64,000 nucleotides of DNA from Desulfotomaculum copahuensis (GCF_001655685.1 NZ_LYVF01000047.1:164399-228398), one strand, 5' to 3'. Shown: positions 37,972-46,816, counted from the stretch's first letter. Made by a program: numbers and translations. Notes: generated from the letters alone by a model not told the origin.

Positions 37972-38958
37972 ATGGACGTCAATACGAAAAAAATAATCAA
38001 AAATGCCTGGCGGGTGACCAAAGAGCGCGGCGTCACCTGCCTGCGCATCCGCGTGCCCGGCGGGCACCTGGAAGTAAAGTACCTCGATCTGCTCAAAGAG
38101 ATCGCCGAAAAATACGGCAACGGCACAGTGCACCTGACCACCCGCCAGGGCTTTGAAATACCGGGCATCCAGATGAATAAGATCGACGAAATCAACCAGA
38201 TGCTTGCTCCGGTCATCCAGGGTCTGGAAATGGAACTGGGCGTGCCCGTAACGGACGAAACCGCGGGCTACCCGGCGGCCGGCACCAGAAATGTTGCAGC
38301 CTGCATCGGCAACCGGGTCTGTCCCTTCGCCAACTTCGATACCACGAAGCTGGCCGGTAAAGTGGAAGCTTTAATTTACCCCAACGACTTTCATGTCAAA
38401 ATTGCCATTTCCGGCTGTCCCAACGACTGCATCAAGGGTCACCTGCACGACATCGGCGTCATGGGCATGGTTGAGCCCGTTTACAACCAACAGCGCTGCA
38501 TCGGCTGCCAGGCCTGCGTGAAAAACTGCCGCCAGGTGTCCACCGGCGCCTTGAGCTTTGTCAACTACAAAGTGCGCCGGGATCCCCTGCGCTGCACCGG
38601 CTGCGGCGAGTGCGTGCTCAAGTGTCCGGCGGCCGCCTGGACGCGGGGCAAACAATCCTACCGCCTGGTGATCATGGGCCGCACGGGCAAGAAAAACCCC
38701 CGCCTGGCCCGCCCCTTCCTGGAGTGGGCGGACGAAACCGTGGTGCTGCAGGTGATCAAGAACATGTACGCCTACATCGACCGGCATATCGACCGCAGCC
38801 TGCCCAAGGAGCATGTGGGCTACATCGTCGACCGCACCGGCTATCCGGTCTTCCGGGAAGAAGCGCTGGCCGGCGTGACCCTCAACCCGGAGGCGCGGGT
38901 GGCCGCCTGGATGGACTGGAGCGGCTACCGTTATGAACGCACCAGTAATATGGTGTAA
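37972..38958 (+). CDS. asrC: Anaerobic sulfite reductase subunit C (siroheme catalytic subunit)
   Basis: AsrC reduces sulfite to sulfide with six electrons at coupled siroheme-[4Fe-4S]. The 328-residue protein shows the full ligand pattern C111-x5-C117 and C149-x3-C153 (ACIGNRVCPFANF and SGCPNDCIKGH), then two ferredoxin motifs C176-C186 and C208-C218. It looks complete. ATG 37972 lies after GAAGGGGGGAG, 17 bp past asrB. Siroheme reductases also reduce nitrite, which matters here because nitrate genes lie next door. Confidence 0.95.
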   Translation: MDVNTKKIIKNAWRVTKERGVTCLRIRVPGGHLEVKYLDLLKEIAEKYGNGTVHLTTRQGFEIPGIQMNKIDEINQMLAPVIQGLEMELGVPVTDETAGYPAAGTRNVAACIGNRVCPFANFDTTKLAGKVEALIYPNDFHVKIAISGCPNDCIKGHLHDIGVMGMVEPVYNQQRCIGCQACVKNCRQVSTGALSFVNYKVRRDPLRCTGCGECVLKCPAAAWTRGKQSYRLVIMGRTGKKNPRLARPFLEWADETVVLQVIKNMYAYIDRHIDRSLPKEHVGYIVDRTGYPVFREEALAGVTLNPEARVAAWMDWSGYRYERTSNMV

Positions 38959-38981
38959 CAGTGATTGAAGGGAGGCCTGTC

Positions 38982-40019
38982 ATGAAAAAATTTACCGGCA
39001 ACTGTCTGATTACGGCCATGGGCATACTGCCCCACGACAATTTGGAGCAGGCAATGGATGTGGCCCTGTCCGTGGACATACCCTTCTGGCCGCAACTGCC
39101 CCGCTTGAGCTTCTACGAGGACATGTACGTGCAGATCAGCGAGCATTTCCCCGGCATGCGGGTGTACGAGGACCAGCTGCGGGTGCAGCTTTCCCAGCCG
39201 GCCTTTTACGAGGAACTGATGGATTACGCCGTAAAGAGTGAAAACGACGAACTGTTCAAACTTTCCCCGGCTTACTCGGTGGCATTGGACGCTTTTCTGT
39301 CCCGGGACCTGTCCGCATATTACGCCATCCGGGGGCAGACCATCGGCCCGATCAGCTTCGGCATGAAGATTACCACTGAAGACTTGAGACCGATCATCTA
39401 CAACGACGACGTGCGGGAGTTCCTGTTCGACTTCATCGCCCGCAAAGTGAATGTGCAGTACCGTCAGCTCAGGGCCGTGCATCCCAACGCTTTCGTCTGG
39501 GTGGACGAACCGGGCCTGGAGATTATCTTCGGCTCTTTCGCCGGCTATACCAGCGACCGGGCTAAAAAGGACTTCCTGCGATTTTTGGAGGGGCTGGAAG
39601 GACCGCGGGGCGTGCACCTGTGCGGCAATCCGGACTGGTCTTTTTTGCTCAGCGGCCTGGACCTGGACATTCTTTCCCTGGATGTCTTCGGCAACGGCGA
39701 AATTTTTTCCCGCTATGCCGGCGAGGTGAAACAATTCCTGGACGACGGGCACATCATCTGCTGGGGCATCGTGCCCACCCTGACCGAGGAATTCAGCGCG
39801 GAAAGCGTGGCCTCACTGGCCGCCCGGCTGGAAGAGGTGTGGGACCGCCTGGCGGCCAAAGGGATAAGCAAAGAACTGATCGTCAGCCAGGCCTGGCTGG
39901 CCCCGGCACGCTGCTGCCTGATTAACGCCGACGGCCACGCCACGGTGGAAAACGCCTTCGCCTCCCTGCGGGCGGTGGCGGAGCACCTGCGTAAAAAATA
40001 CGGCCTGCCGCCCGGTTAA
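38982..40019 (+). CDS. MetE/UROD-superfamily zinc protein in the asr operon
   Basis: A 345-residue TIM-barrel protein of the cobalamin-independent methionine synthase C-terminal (COG0620-like) group. The zinc-ligand pattern is present: HLC (H212, C214), an acidic residue near D234 and C311 in PARCCL; VDEP lies at 174-177. It lacks the N-terminal MetE folate half. The reaction is unknown; candidates are thiol methyl transfer or corrinoid/tetrapyrrole-linked chemistry. ATG 38982 follows GAAGGGAGG, 23 bp after asrC, so it is probably the last gene of the same transcript. Confidence 0.75.
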   Translation: MKKFTGNCLITAMGILPHDNLEQAMDVALSVDIPFWPQLPRLSFYEDMYVQISEHFPGMRVYEDQLRVQLSQPAFYEELMDYAVKSENDELFKLSPAYSVALDAFLSRDLSAYYAIRGQTIGPISFGMKITTEDLRPIIYNDDVREFLFDFIARKVNVQYRQLRAVHPNAFVWVDEPGLEIIFGSFAGYTSDRAKKDFLRFLEGLEGPRGVHLCGNPDWSFLLSGLDLDILSLDVFGNGEIFSRYAGEVKQFLDDGHIICWGIVPTLTEEFSAESVASLAARLEEVWDRLAAKGISKELIVSQAWLAPARCCLINADGHATVENAFASLRAVAEHLRKKYGLPPG

Positions 40020-40072
40020 AAAAATGGAACGGGGCATGACTATCGGTTATAATATGTTCAGAGGTGGTTGTT

Positions 40073-40330
40073 ATGCCTTTGCTGACGGCTTTTACCGGTG
40101 CGGCCATGCATGAAGCAAAGTATAAAATACTTGGCGACGGGACCTTTTGGGCGGAAATTCCTTCCTGCCCGGGTGTGTGGGCCAATGAAGCAACTCTGGA
40201 GAAGTGCCGGGAGGAACTGCGCGAAGTATTAGAGGAATGGATTAATGTAGGGGATATAAATGTTTCACTGCTGAAAGAGATTTTAAAGCAGGCCGGTATT
40301 ACAGAAACCGAATGGGAAAAAAGCAGGTAA
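40073..40330 (+). CDS. Orphan HicB-like protein
   Basis: An 85-residue protein with the HicB fold pattern: KYKILGDGTFWAEIPSCPGVWANEATLEKCREELREVLEEW, a short acidic partial RNase H-like domain. There is no clear C-terminal DNA-binding helix-turn-helix. HicB normally neutralises a HicA mRNA interferase; no HicA-like gene (small, basic) was found on either side. ATG 40073 follows AGAGGTGG, with TATAAT at 40048-40053 upstream. ATG 40109 is a shorter alternative start. It lies at the right edge of the island. Confidence 0.7.
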   Translation: MPLLTAFTGAAMHEAKYKILGDGTFWAEIPSCPGVWANEATLEKCREELREVLEEWINVGDINVSLLKEILKQAGITETEWEKSR

Positions 40331-40401
40331 AGTAGACATGTTCCACTTTCATCCGGCATAGGAATACTTTAGAAACATTGCCGGAAGAGGTGGCACTTTC
40401 C

Positions 40402-41145
40402 ATGCATGTATACGTTTTAAACCGTCAGCGCGTGTGGCGCGGGGTTGTTTTAACCGGCCTGGGACTGATGCTGCTGGCCTGGGGATACTGGTTCGACCAC
40501 ACCCTGCGCCGCACTGTGCCGGCGTCCGCCATGCAGCCGGTCTACCAGGGCAGCGCCGAACAAAAAGAAGTGGCCCTCACCGTGAACGTCTTCTGGGGGG
40601 AAGAGTACCTGCCGCGCATGCTGGCCATTCTGAAAGAAGAAAATGCGCCGGCCACTTTCTTTATCGGCGGCCAGTGGGCGGAACAGTTTCCCAGGATGGT
40701 ACAGGAAATCGCCGGGCAGGGCAATGAAATCGGCAATCACGGCTATTCCCACCCCCACCCGGATCAGCTTTCCGTGGCCGGTAATCTGAATGATATCCGC
40801 CGGGCGGAGGAAATCCTGGCCAAAATCAATGGTTCGCGTCCGCAGCTTTACGCCCCGCCTTACGGCGAACACGGCCCGGCTGTGCTGGAGGCCTCCCGGG
40901 ACGCCGGCTGCCGCACCATCCTGTGGAGTGTGGACACCATCGACTGGCAGAAACCGTCGCCGGAAGTAATCAGCCAGCGGGTGCTGGGCAAAGTGCACAA
41001 CGGGGCGATCATCCTGATGCATCCCACCGCGCCCACGGTGGAGGCGCTGCCCGGCCTGATCAAGGAGCTGAAAAAGCAGGGTTACCATCTGGTCACCATA
41101 TCCACCATGCTCAAGCACATGGAGGGGGAAAAACAAGACAGGTAG
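40402..41145 (+). CDS. ylxY: YlxY-like polysaccharide deacetylase-fold protein (sporulation type)
   Basis: A 247-residue membrane-anchored protein (anchor about residues 12-30) with a NodB/CE4 domain from about 55. Motif 2 NHGYSHPHPD keeps the zinc histidines and HP is present late (ILMHPTAP). However motif 1, normally TFDDG, reads TVNVFWGEE and the motif 3 Arg of RPPYG is Ala (APPYG), so classical deacetylase activity is doubtful. In Bacillus ylxY follows pnp directly; here 13.5 kb intervenes. ATG 40402 follows AGAGGTGG. A strong terminator follows. Confidence 0.85.
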   Translation: MHVYVLNRQRVWRGVVLTGLGLMLLAWGYWFDHTLRRTVPASAMQPVYQGSAEQKEVALTVNVFWGEEYLPRMLAILKEENAPATFFIGGQWAEQFPRMVQEIAGQGNEIGNHGYSHPHPDQLSVAGNLNDIRRAEEILAKINGSRPQLYAPPYGEHGPAVLEASRDAGCRTILWSVDTIDWQKPSPEVISQRVLGKVHNGAIILMHPTAPTVEALPGLIKELKKQGYHLVTISTMLKHMEGEKQDR

Positions 41146-41172
41146 AAAAAAACCGGCGCCGGCCGGTTTTTT
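41146..41172 (+). terminator. Intrinsic terminator after ylxY
   Basis: AAAAAACCGG (41147-41156), spacer CGCCGG, CCGGTTTTTT (41163-41172): a 10 bp stem ending in T6 and then CGC. The A-rich left arm makes it work in both directions. Confidence 0.85.
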
Positions 41173-41424
41173 CGCTCCTGATGAACTTCTTTATCCATGT
41201 CCGGCAGGCCGGGAATGTCATACCGGAGCAGCAAACTTCCGTAATATTATTTATAGTCAATGGCTGTCAGTGTCCGGCACAAGGGCACAGGTTTTCCATA
41301 ACGGGTTCTATAAACAGTTACGGTATCATATTTATTTAAACCGGGCAATTTAGAACCATCCCGGCGTATCACCCGCCAGGCGGTACGCCGCGCAAGTTTG
41401 ATAAGTTTCAAGGGGTGGTTCGCT

Positions 41425-42720
41425 TTGCGCCGTTTTTTGATCCGGTTGAGATTGCTTGCTTTGGTTCCCGGCCTGCTGTCCTTCGCGTCAATCCTGATGC
41501 TGTGCCTGTACCTGCCGGCCATTGCCGCCGCGGGACAAAAACAGCCGCACAAGCCGGAGCCGGTTTACCCGGCGTTGCTCAACCTGGGGGAAATGCCGGC
41601 CGGCACCCCGCCCGTTAATACGGCTCCGTCAATCAGCACCGGTGCAGACGGCAAAAATGCCCGGTCCATTGCCGCCGCGCCGTCCGTCACCGCCGCTGCG
41701 GCTGTGCTGATGGATGCCGCCACCGGCCAGGTGCTCTGGGCCAAAAACGCCCGCCAGCCCCGGCCGCCGGCCAGCACCACCAAGATCATGACCGCCCTTT
41801 TGGCGCTGGAAGGGGGGAAACTGGACCGGGTGGTCACCGTCGGACCGCATGCGGCGTCAGTTGGGGAAAGCAGCATGCACCTGTTTGCCGGGGAAAAGCT
41901 CACTCTGGAGCAGCTGTTGTACGGCGCCCTGCTCCGGTCGGGTAACGACGCCTGTGTGGCCATTGCCGAGCACATCGCCGGCAGCGAGGGCAATTTTGTG
42001 CTGCTGATGAACCAGAAGGCGCGGGAACTGGGCGCGTTAAACACGCATTTCTGTAATCCCAACGGACTGCCGGCACAGGGGCATCTGTCCAGTGCCTATG
42101 ACCTGGCCCTGCTGACCCGCTACGCATTTCAGAACCCGGCATTCAACCGGATTGTTTCCACCCGGACCAAAGACCTGGGCGGCCGCTACTACTTCAATAA
42201 TACCAACCATTTGCTTTGGAGCTACCAGGGCGCCGACGGAGTGAAAACCGGCACCACCAACGCCGCCGGCAAATGCCTGGTGGCCTCGGCCACCAGGGAA
42301 GGGCGGCGCCTGATCACAGTGGTGCTGCACAGCGACGACCGCTATGCCGATACGATGGACCTGCTGGATTACGGCTTTGCCCGTTTCAAAAATGTAAAGG
42401 CCTGCCGGGCCGGCGGGATCCTGGCCCAAGTGCCGGTGTCTGAAGGAGTGATGCCGGAGGTGCCGCTGGTTTGCGACCGGGAACTCACTGTCACTGTGCC
42501 GGCGGACCGGCCGCAGGTCCTGACCACCCGGGTGCGGACGCTCCCGGCATTGACCGCGCCGGTGGCGGACGGTATGCCCGCCGGTGAGCTTACCGTGCTG
42601 GTGGACGGTCAACCGGTGGCCGGCGCCCGCCTGCTCACCGGACAAACAGTGGAGCGGCTGCCTGCTTACCAGTTGTGGTGGGGGCGTCTTACCGCCGGCC
42701 GGGAAAAGAGTGAATGCTAA
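41425..42720 (+). CDS. D-alanyl-D-alanine carboxypeptidase (penicillin-binding, DacF-like)
   Basis: A secreted serine DD-carboxypeptidase that trims the stem peptide of peptidoglycan; the Bacillus relative DacF acts in the forespore. The 431-residue protein has a signal/anchor segment (about 12-36), a low-complexity linker, then the three penicillin-binding motifs S117-TTK, SGN at 172-174 and KTG at 274-276, and a C-terminal beta domain (about 340-400). There is no amphipathic C-terminal anchor. TTG 41425 lies 7 nt after AAGGGGTGG; TTG 41398 has no site. Neighbours are other wall and spore genes. Confidence 0.9.
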   Translation: MRRFLIRLRLLALVPGLLSFASILMLCLYLPAIAAAGQKQPHKPEPVYPALLNLGEMPAGTPPVNTAPSISTGADGKNARSIAAAPSVTAAAAVLMDAATGQVLWAKNARQPRPPASTTKIMTALLALEGGKLDRVVTVGPHAASVGESSMHLFAGEKLTLEQLLYGALLRSGNDACVAIAEHIAGSEGNFVLLMNQKARELGALNTHFCNPNGLPAQGHLSSAYDLALLTRYAFQNPAFNRIVSTRTKDLGGRYYFNNTNHLLWSYQGADGVKTGTTNAAGKCLVASATREGRRLITVVLHSDDRYADTMDLLDYGFARFKNVKACRAGGILAQVPVSEGVMPEVPLVCDRELTVTVPADRPQVLTTRVRTLPALTAPVADGMPAGELTVLVDGQPVAGARLLTGQTVERLPAYQLWWGRLTAGREKSEC

Positions 42721-43133
42721 AAAATGGCAGGGGAAAGTCTTAACACGGGAGCACCGGCGCAATAAGCAAAACAACCCTGCTCTAGTTGGCCCTGATCCAC
42801 GTTTTGATCCGGATTTCGCGGTACTAAATTCGAGAGGGGACAGTCCCCCTTTGGGGTTATATTCCACATGCCTGATAAAATTTTCACTGAAAAAGGGTTT
42901 TCCCTTACCGGTGGCGAAAGCAGGAACAATCAGACGGGGGGAAATTCCTTTTCCGATCTAACCCGGGGATGAAATCCCACCTTGCTGATACACAGACACG
43001 CATGCGGGGGATGGAGTTCCGTCCGGGTCACCTTTCTAAAATAGGCTTCATATCAACGTTCGACATAATTCGAGATGAGGCAGTCCCCCTTTGAGGGCAT
43101 TTACCATGGAGAGATTCCAAAGGAGTGGTCCAT
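42721..43133. repeat. Gene-free stretch with two copies of a GGGGACAGTCCCC element
   Basis: Copy 1 at 42826-42860 begins AAATTCGAGAGGGGACAGTC. Copy 2 at 43066-43100 begins TAATTCGAGATGAGGCAGTC; both continue CCCCTTTG then AGGG or GGGG. They lie in the same orientation 240 bp apart. A third core in the opposite orientation (GGGGACTGTCCCC) lies at 63590-63602. No gene is apparent between the copies; the segment looks like decayed or non-coding sequence. Confidence 0.7.
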
Positions 43134-44411
43134 TTGTATCAAACAGTCACCCTGGATAACGGGGTCAAAGTGCTTACCGAGGATATTCCCTACGTGCGCT
43201 CGGTGGTCATCGGCATCTGGGTGAACGTGGGTTCCCGGGATGAAGACCCGCCGGTGGCGGGAATTTCCCATTTTATCGAGCATATGATGTTCAAGGGCAC
43301 GGAAAAGCGCACCGCCCGGGACATCGCCGAGGAACTGGACGCCGTGGGCGGCCAGCTGAACGCCTTCACCACCAAGGAATACACCTGCTACTATGCCCGG
43401 GTGCAGGATAAACACTTCGACCTGGCAGTGGATGTATTGTTTGACATGCTGTTCCACTCCCGTTTCGCCGCCCATGAAATCGACCGGGAACGCAACGTGA
43501 TCATGGAAGAAATTAAAATGTATGAAGATACCCCCGACGAACTGGTGCACGACGTTTTTGCCACCACCATCTGGCACGGCCACGCCCTGGGCCGGCCGAT
43601 CATCGGTACCGCAGAGGTCGTCGGTGGCCTGTCCCGGGAAGCAATTTTACAATACTTTCAAAATCACTATGTACCGGAAAACATGGTGGTGGCTGTGGCC
43701 GGACACATAGAGCACGGCCGGGTGGTGGAAATGCTGCAAAAATCCTTTGCCGGCCTGGACGGCAGGGCTGCCGCACGTACAATGGTTAAACCGCAGCCGC
43801 GCCCGGAGGTCACCTGCCGCACCAAGGACACCGAACAGGTGCACCTGTGCCTGGGCGCTCCCGGGCTGCCCCTGGACGACGAACGCATTTATGTCTTCCA
43901 GCTGGTCAACACCATCCTGGGCGGGGGCTTGAGTTCCCGTTTGTTTCAGGAGATCCGCGAGCAGCGGGGCCTGGTTTATTCCGTCTACTCCTATCACAGT
44001 TCCTATCATGACGCCGGCCTGTTCGGCATTTACGCCGGCTTGAGCAAAGAAAACGTCGGTCCGGTGACGGAATTGATTTTCAAGGAGATTCGCGACATTC
44101 AGCAAAACGGCGTCACCAGTCAGGAACTGCGCCGGGCCAAGGATCAACTCACCGGCAACCTGTGGCTGTCCCTGGAAAGTGTAAGCACGCGCATGAGCAG
44201 GTTGGGCAAGTCCCAGCTCTATCTGGGCAAGATTCAAACCCCGGAAGAAATTGTGGCCCGGGTGGAAAAGGTGACCGCGGAGGAAATCAAAGCACTGGCC
44301 CGTGACATGCTGCGTCCAGAATTGTTCGCCATGGCCAGCGTCGGACCCTGGGACGACTGCCACGCCCTGAACACCGCCGCCGGCCGGGCCGGGTTGAAAA
44401 CGGAAGCTTGA
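43134..44411 (+). CDS. ymxG: M16-family zinc peptidase (YmxG/MlpA)
   Basis: A 425-residue protein related to processing-peptidase beta and pitrilysin. The inverted zinc motif HFIEH sits at residues 46-50 with the distal Glu about 75 residues later, then the R/Y pair region GGGLSSRLFQEIREQRGLVYSVYS in the second half. Role in Bacillus is poorly defined. TTG 43134 (MYQTVTLDNG) lies 9 nt after AAAGGAG; GTG 43125 is too close. The order ymxG-ymxH-dpa-asd-dapG-dapA matches Bacillus. Confidence 0.92.
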   Translation: MYQTVTLDNGVKVLTEDIPYVRSVVIGIWVNVGSRDEDPPVAGISHFIEHMMFKGTEKRTARDIAEELDAVGGQLNAFTTKEYTCYYARVQDKHFDLAVDVLFDMLFHSRFAAHEIDRERNVIMEEIKMYEDTPDELVHDVFATTIWHGHALGRPIIGTAEVVGGLSREAILQYFQNHYVPENMVVAVAGHIEHGRVVEMLQKSFAGLDGRAAARTMVKPQPRPEVTCRTKDTEQVHLCLGAPGLPLDDERIYVFQLVNTILGGGLSSRLFQEIREQRGLVYSVYSYHSSYHDAGLFGIYAGLSKENVGPVTELIFKEIRDIQQNGVTSQELRRAKDQLTGNLWLSLESVSTRMSRLGKSQLYLGKIQTPEEIVARVEKVTAEEIKALARDMLRPELFAMASVGPWDDCHALNTAAGRAGLKTEA

Positions 44412-44635
44412 CAACTGCGGGCGGTGGTGCGTGCGGTCCGCGGTGTTGCAAATGGATGGGAAAGGAAACAATGTCCGGCAAGTTGGAATAAAACCCTTGC
44501 CGGCATCTGTTGTTTGATAAGCTGCTTTTAAGCCGCACTTTTTTACGTATAAAGCAATTTGGATGGCGGTCCCGGCCGGGTTCTGTTCTAAAACCTGTCC
44601 CGCTCCCATATAAATGCTAACGGGGGTGGGACAAA

Positions 44636-44974
44636 GTGTTTACCGGGACGTTTGCCCTGGCGCTGATGATTTTGTTGTTTGTCTTATTGTCCCTGCAGGA
44701 GCGGGTAAGACTGAGTATGGTGCGGGAAAAGCCTCTTGATCTCGCCGGCAGCAGCCGGCCGTCGCCCTTTTCCGAAGCTGTGGCCGGTCTGGTCGGTACA
44801 GCGGGCGGGATTTATCTTTCCCTGGTCTTGCTGACCAGTTTTCTTGAGATACAGATTCCGGCCCGCATACACCTGGGCGGCATGCAGATGGAGCCGCTGG
44901 CCGCCTTTTCCATCGCCCTGGCCGTCGTGCAGCCTTTTCTCATTAGGTTCTGGCAGGCACTGCACCGGGCTTGA
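44636..44974 (+). CDS. Small membrane protein between ymxG and ymxH
   Basis: A 112-residue hypothetical protein with three predicted membrane segments (about 4-20, 52-68, 84-102) and a basic loop after the first. GTG 44636 follows GGGGGTGGGA. I do not recognise the family. The position among spore and wall genes suggests a membrane role, not more. The 224 bp before it contain an 11 bp hairpin ATG-CCGGCAAG / CTTGCCGG-CAT (44471-44506) without T-run. Confidence 0.65.
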   Translation: MFTGTFALALMILLFVLLSLQERVRLSMVREKPLDLAGSSRPSPFSEAVAGLVGTAGGIYLSLVLLTSFLEIQIPARIHLGGMQMEPLAAFSIALAVVQPFLIRFWQALHRA

Positions 44975-45054
44975 AGTGCGGTATGGATGAACAAACGGCT
45001 CAGGGGCGGCCAATGCCGCTTTTTTACCATTTTGTTTGGCGGAGGGATATATTC

Positions 45055-45324
45055 ATGAGGATGACCGAACTGGCCGGCAAAGAAATTGTTAATATTTACG
45101 ATGGAGCGCGCATGGGGGTGGTCGGTGAAAGCGACCTGGCTTTCGATGCCGATTCAGGCAAAATCCAGACCATTATCATCCCCCGCCGGAACAACCCGAT
45201 CAGCTTCTGGTTCGACCGCCAGCACATGGTCATTCCCTGGGAGGCCGTGCGCAAAGTTGGTGCGGAAGTGATCATTGTGGACATCGATCAGGCCAACCCG
45301 AACTTTAACCGTTATCCGGTGTGA
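45055..45324 (+). CDS. ymxH: PRC-barrel YlmC/YmxH family protein
   Basis: An 89-residue PRC-barrel protein starting MRMTELAGKEIVNIYDGARMG and containing the strand-rich IQTIIIPRRN and the closing WEAVRKVGAEVIIVD. In Bacillus YmxH precedes the spoVF (dpa) operon; the biochemical role is not established. ATG 45055 lies 9 nt after GGAGGG; ATG 45061 is the alternative. Confidence 0.88.
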   Translation: MRMTELAGKEIVNIYDGARMGVVGESDLAFDADSGKIQTIIIPRRNNPISFWFDRQHMVIPWEAVRKVGAEVIIVDIDQANPNFNRYPV

Positions 45325-45686
45325 GTGTGCGGATCAGCCGGGTAGGGCAGTTTGTTCCGGCCGGCAAAAAGTGGCCAGCCCGGGACGAGCAGTGTTTTCA
45401 TGCCGATCCCGGCGTAAAATGCCGGTTTGCCCGTCCGGACAGGCCGGAGAATGTACCGTTGTGCGCACCCCCGGCCCGGGGGTTAAGTTTTTACGAAAAG
45501 CGGTCCTGCGGCGCGGAGATGAATGCAGTTGACAGTGGTGTAATTTCGAGCTATAACCTTTCTTTTTGCCGGTCATACTAATATTACTTGTCCCGCCCGC
45601 CCAGGGGGGATTCGCCGTATGCCTCGGGGCAGCGGGAGTTTTTCCCCGCCAACGGCGGCTGACGGCTTGACGTGAAGGAGGACATC
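45325..45686. other. Gene-free stretch with the protease promoter
   Basis: These 362 bases have no supported gene. They contain a strong promoter at 45529-45557 and a GC-rich leader with several short inverted repeats before the AAGGAGG site at about 45676. Confidence 0.6.
45529..45557 (+). promoter_or_regulatory. SigA-type promoter of the SDH-family protease
   Basis: Consensus TTGACA (45529-45534), 17 bp spacer, TATAAC (45552-45557). Start of transcription near 45564, leader about 120 nt. Confidence 0.8.
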
Positions 45687-46667
45687 ATGGGCCGGGAAGA
45701 AAGAGTGAAAATAATCCGGGAGATTTCCCGCCGTCGTGCCAGCGGCGTAATCTGCTATCTCACCGGGGACCGGGAAAATGTAAACACGCGCATCGCTCCT
45801 GATGTCACGCCGGTGCTCCACCGTCACCTGGAATTGCTCGGCCCGCAGCCGCGCATCGACCTGTTCTTATATACACGGGGCGGTGATGTACTCACTCCGG
45901 TACGCCTGGTGCACCTGATCCGGGAATATGCGGAGCACTTCGCCGTGCTGGTTCCCTACCGCGCCTACAGTGCCGGTACGTTGCTCTGCCTGGGGGCCGA
46001 TGAAGTTGTGATGGGTAAAATGGGTGAATTGGGACCGATTGATCCCAGCGTGGTCAACGCCTTCAACCCCCAGGATCCAGTCAACGCCTGCGCCCGGGTG
46101 CCGGTGAACGTGGAGGACGTCTATTCCTACCTTGCTTTGGCCAGGGAAAAAGCTGGCGTCAGTGAAACCTTGCTGCCCGGTATCTTCAACCAACTGGGGG
46201 AACGCATCCACCCCCTGGCCCTGGGCAATGTACACCGCAACTACCTGCTCATCCGCTCACTGGCGCACAAACTCCTGCAGTTGCGCCGGCAGCCGCCGGA
46301 ACCGGACGCTGCCCAGGATATTGTGGATTGCCTGACGGAAAAATTTTACGCGCACAACTATATGATCACCCGCAGTGAGGCCGCCGGGGAAATCGGCCTG
46401 CCCGTTACCGCTCCGGAGCGGCAATTGGAAACAATGCTTTGGCGGCTTTACCGGGATTACGCCGACGAACTGGCCCTGGACGAGCCTTTTGATCCGGAGG
46501 AATACGTTCACGGTCAGCGCAGCAGTTTCAAGGTGGCGGCGGGTTTGGTGGAGTCGGTGCAGGGACGGGACTGCTTCGTTTTTTCCGGAATCATTGACGC
46601 TCCGGAATATCCCCACCATGGACAGATCAACGTAAATATTCAACAGCAGCGCTGGCACCGTGAATAG
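45687..46667 (+). CDS. SDH/ClpP-fold serine protease-like protein
   Basis: A 326-residue soluble protein of the serine dehydrogenase proteinase group (SppA/ClpP crotonase fold). It shows FLYTRGGDVLTPVRLVHLIREYAEHFAVLVPYRAYSAGTLLCLGADEVVMGKMGELGPIDPSV; the Ser in YSAGT is the likely nucleophile. A C-terminal segment of about 120 residues (MITRSEAAGEIGLPV onward) is typical of the group. It has no signal peptide. ATG 45687 follows AAGGAGG and the gene has its own promoter. Substrate unknown. Confidence 0.85.
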   Translation: MGREERVKIIREISRRRASGVICYLTGDRENVNTRIAPDVTPVLHRHLELLGPQPRIDLFLYTRGGDVLTPVRLVHLIREYAEHFAVLVPYRAYSAGTLLCLGADEVVMGKMGELGPIDPSVVNAFNPQDPVNACARVPVNVEDVYSYLALAREKAGVSETLLPGIFNQLGERIHPLALGNVHRNYLLIRSLAHKLLQLRRQPPEPDAAQDIVDCLTEKFYAHNYMITRSEAAGEIGLPVTAPERQLETMLWRLYRDYADELALDEPFDPEEYVHGQRSSFKVAAGLVESVQGRDCFVFSGIIDAPEYPHHGQINVNIQQQRWHRE

Positions 46668-46816
46668 AGCCGTCCGGCACAGGTGATCCCGTCCGGGAAG
46701 GCAGGCGGCGGGGTAACGGGCCTTCGTCCGGCAGTATGGATGGACATGCCCCCGCCGCCGTCAAAATTGGATCCGGCTGCTGCCGGACATAGGGGCGACT
46801 TAATTTGGAGGTAAAG

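Noticed and set aside
41247..41552. 101-codon minus-strand frame at the dacF start
   Set aside because: The end outside dacF looked partly coding, but there is no start with a site, the beginning overlaps the signal-peptide region, and no family is recognised.
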